From Candidatus Bathyarchaeota archaeon (GTDB taxonomy: Archaea; Thermoproteota; Bathyarchaeia; Bathyarchaeales; Bathycorpusculaceae), in contig PIYF01000058.1 in the NCBI GenBank assembly GCA_003601875.1, forward strand, positions 1-14,060: DNA of 14,060 nt, in the 5' to 3' direction. Position 1 is the stretch's first letter. Every line of letters starts with the position of its first letter. Shown piece by piece: positions 13,765 to 14,060 of this stretch. The position numbers and the translations under genes are program-made. Below the pieces are notes generated by a model. That model saw only the letters and a list, made by a program, of their open reading frames with translations, was not told the DNA's origin and did no database searches.

Positions 13765-14060
13765 TCATTTCTTAAATTTATCTGTTTGAAACAAAGCTTT
13801 TAGCCTATTTACTCCATCAATCTCCCTAATAAATTCCGCTACACTTTTTGGAACAAGTTTCTCCCAGTCTTTCCCCTTAAGCATTCTTCCTCTAACTTCC
13901 GTTGATGAGTAAAACTCTCTTTTATGAAAGGGAATTGGTTCAACCTTATATCCAGCTTCGATGAAAAGTCGACGTGTCAAGGGCTCATTAGAATATACGA
14001 TTTCAAATTTAGGTGTGTATCCTTCAACAGCAGACACCCACATCATATGTAAATGAACAT
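13765..14060 (-). CDS. nadM: Nicotinamide-nucleotide adenylyltransferase, C-terminal part (cut by right edge)
   Basis: About 98 codons are visible; the 5' end, with the HxGH nucleotide-binding motif, lies beyond base 14060. MWVSAVEGYTPKFEIVYSNEPLTRRLFIEAGYKVEPIPFHKREFYSSTEVRGRML is the conserved C-terminal half of archaeal NMN adenylyltransferases, including the SSTEVR segment that contacts ATP phosphates, and LVPKSVAEFIREIDGVNRL is the closing helix. The enzyme joins NMN and ATP to NAD+ and pyrophosphate in the cytosol. A Met codon at 14046 is internal, since the frame continues upstream with VHLHM to the edge. Confidence 0.92.
   Translation of the reverse strand, partial: VHLHMMWVSAVEGYTPKFEIVYSNEPLTRRLFIEAGYKVEPIPFHKREFYSSTEVRGRMLKGKDWEKLVPKSVAEFIREIDGVNRLKALFQTDKFKK

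Noticed and set aside
1..14060. CRISPR array, insertion sequence, integrase, toxin-antitoxin or restriction system
   Set aside because: No regularly spaced repeats, terminal inverted repeats or matching protein motifs were seen; the genes are chromosomal housekeeping types.

Overview
This window is archaeal. It carries a group II chaperonin (thermosome) subunit, RNA polymerase subunit K, ribosomal protein S26e, an archaetidylinositol-phosphate-synthase-type lipid enzyme, an archaeal NMN adenylyltransferase, and promoters that read as TATA box about 25 nt before the start. S26e is known from TACK and Asgard archaea and is generally missing from Euryarchaeota. Together with the low GC, the frequent TTG/GTG starts and the general gene content, this points to a TACK-group archaeon. 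Bathyarchaeia or a close relative is my best guess, but that rests on recall of gene content and not on a phylogeny.

Layout. (1) 1-2900, minus strand: a cyclophilin-fold protein (cut by the left edge) translationally coupled by ATGA to a cyclic 2,3-diphosphoglycerate synthetase-like GTPase-family protein, then a DegT/DnrJ-type sugar aminotransferase. (2) 3008-7410, plus strand: acyl-CoA dehydrogenase, threonine synthase-like enzyme, thermosome subunit, and rpoK 17-41 nt behind the thermosome. (3) 7407-12391, minus strand: a tightly packed run of six genes, in transcription order CBS-pair/Zn-ribbon protein, four-CBS protein, four-CBS protein, dihydroorotase (pyrC), Mut7-C/Zn-ribbon protein, and a multi-pass membrane protein with an eight-proline tail. 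(4) 12530-14060, alternating strands: S26e (+), CDP-alcohol phosphatidyltransferase (-), DUF1805 protein (+), and the C-terminal part of NadM (-). No intergenic stretch exceeds about 140 bases. I see no tRNA, rRNA, CRISPR array or insertion sequence.

How the genes may work together. The minus-strand run puts ten CBS motifs (known adenosine-nucleotide sensors) upstream of a pyrimidine biosynthesis gene, so a shared nucleotide- or energy-sensing theme is possible. Most overlaps in the run are 8-28 nt, so the genes are probably one transcript. The thermosome and rpoK appear to share a strong promoter with a full Shine-Dalgarno site.

Most notable points: pyrC is interrupted by a one-base frameshift near 9624-9633, with a slippery-type heptamer 15-30 nt further on that does not restore the likely metal-binding lysine; the CBS cassette; rpoK has no ATG/GTG start; the same 13-base palindromic core lies upstream of both the thermosome and the S26e/CBS promoters; and a GG-repeat tract just after the rpoK stop doubles as the polyproline tail of the convergent gene. 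No mobile or defence system is evident, and most of the window is ordinary housekeeping sequence.
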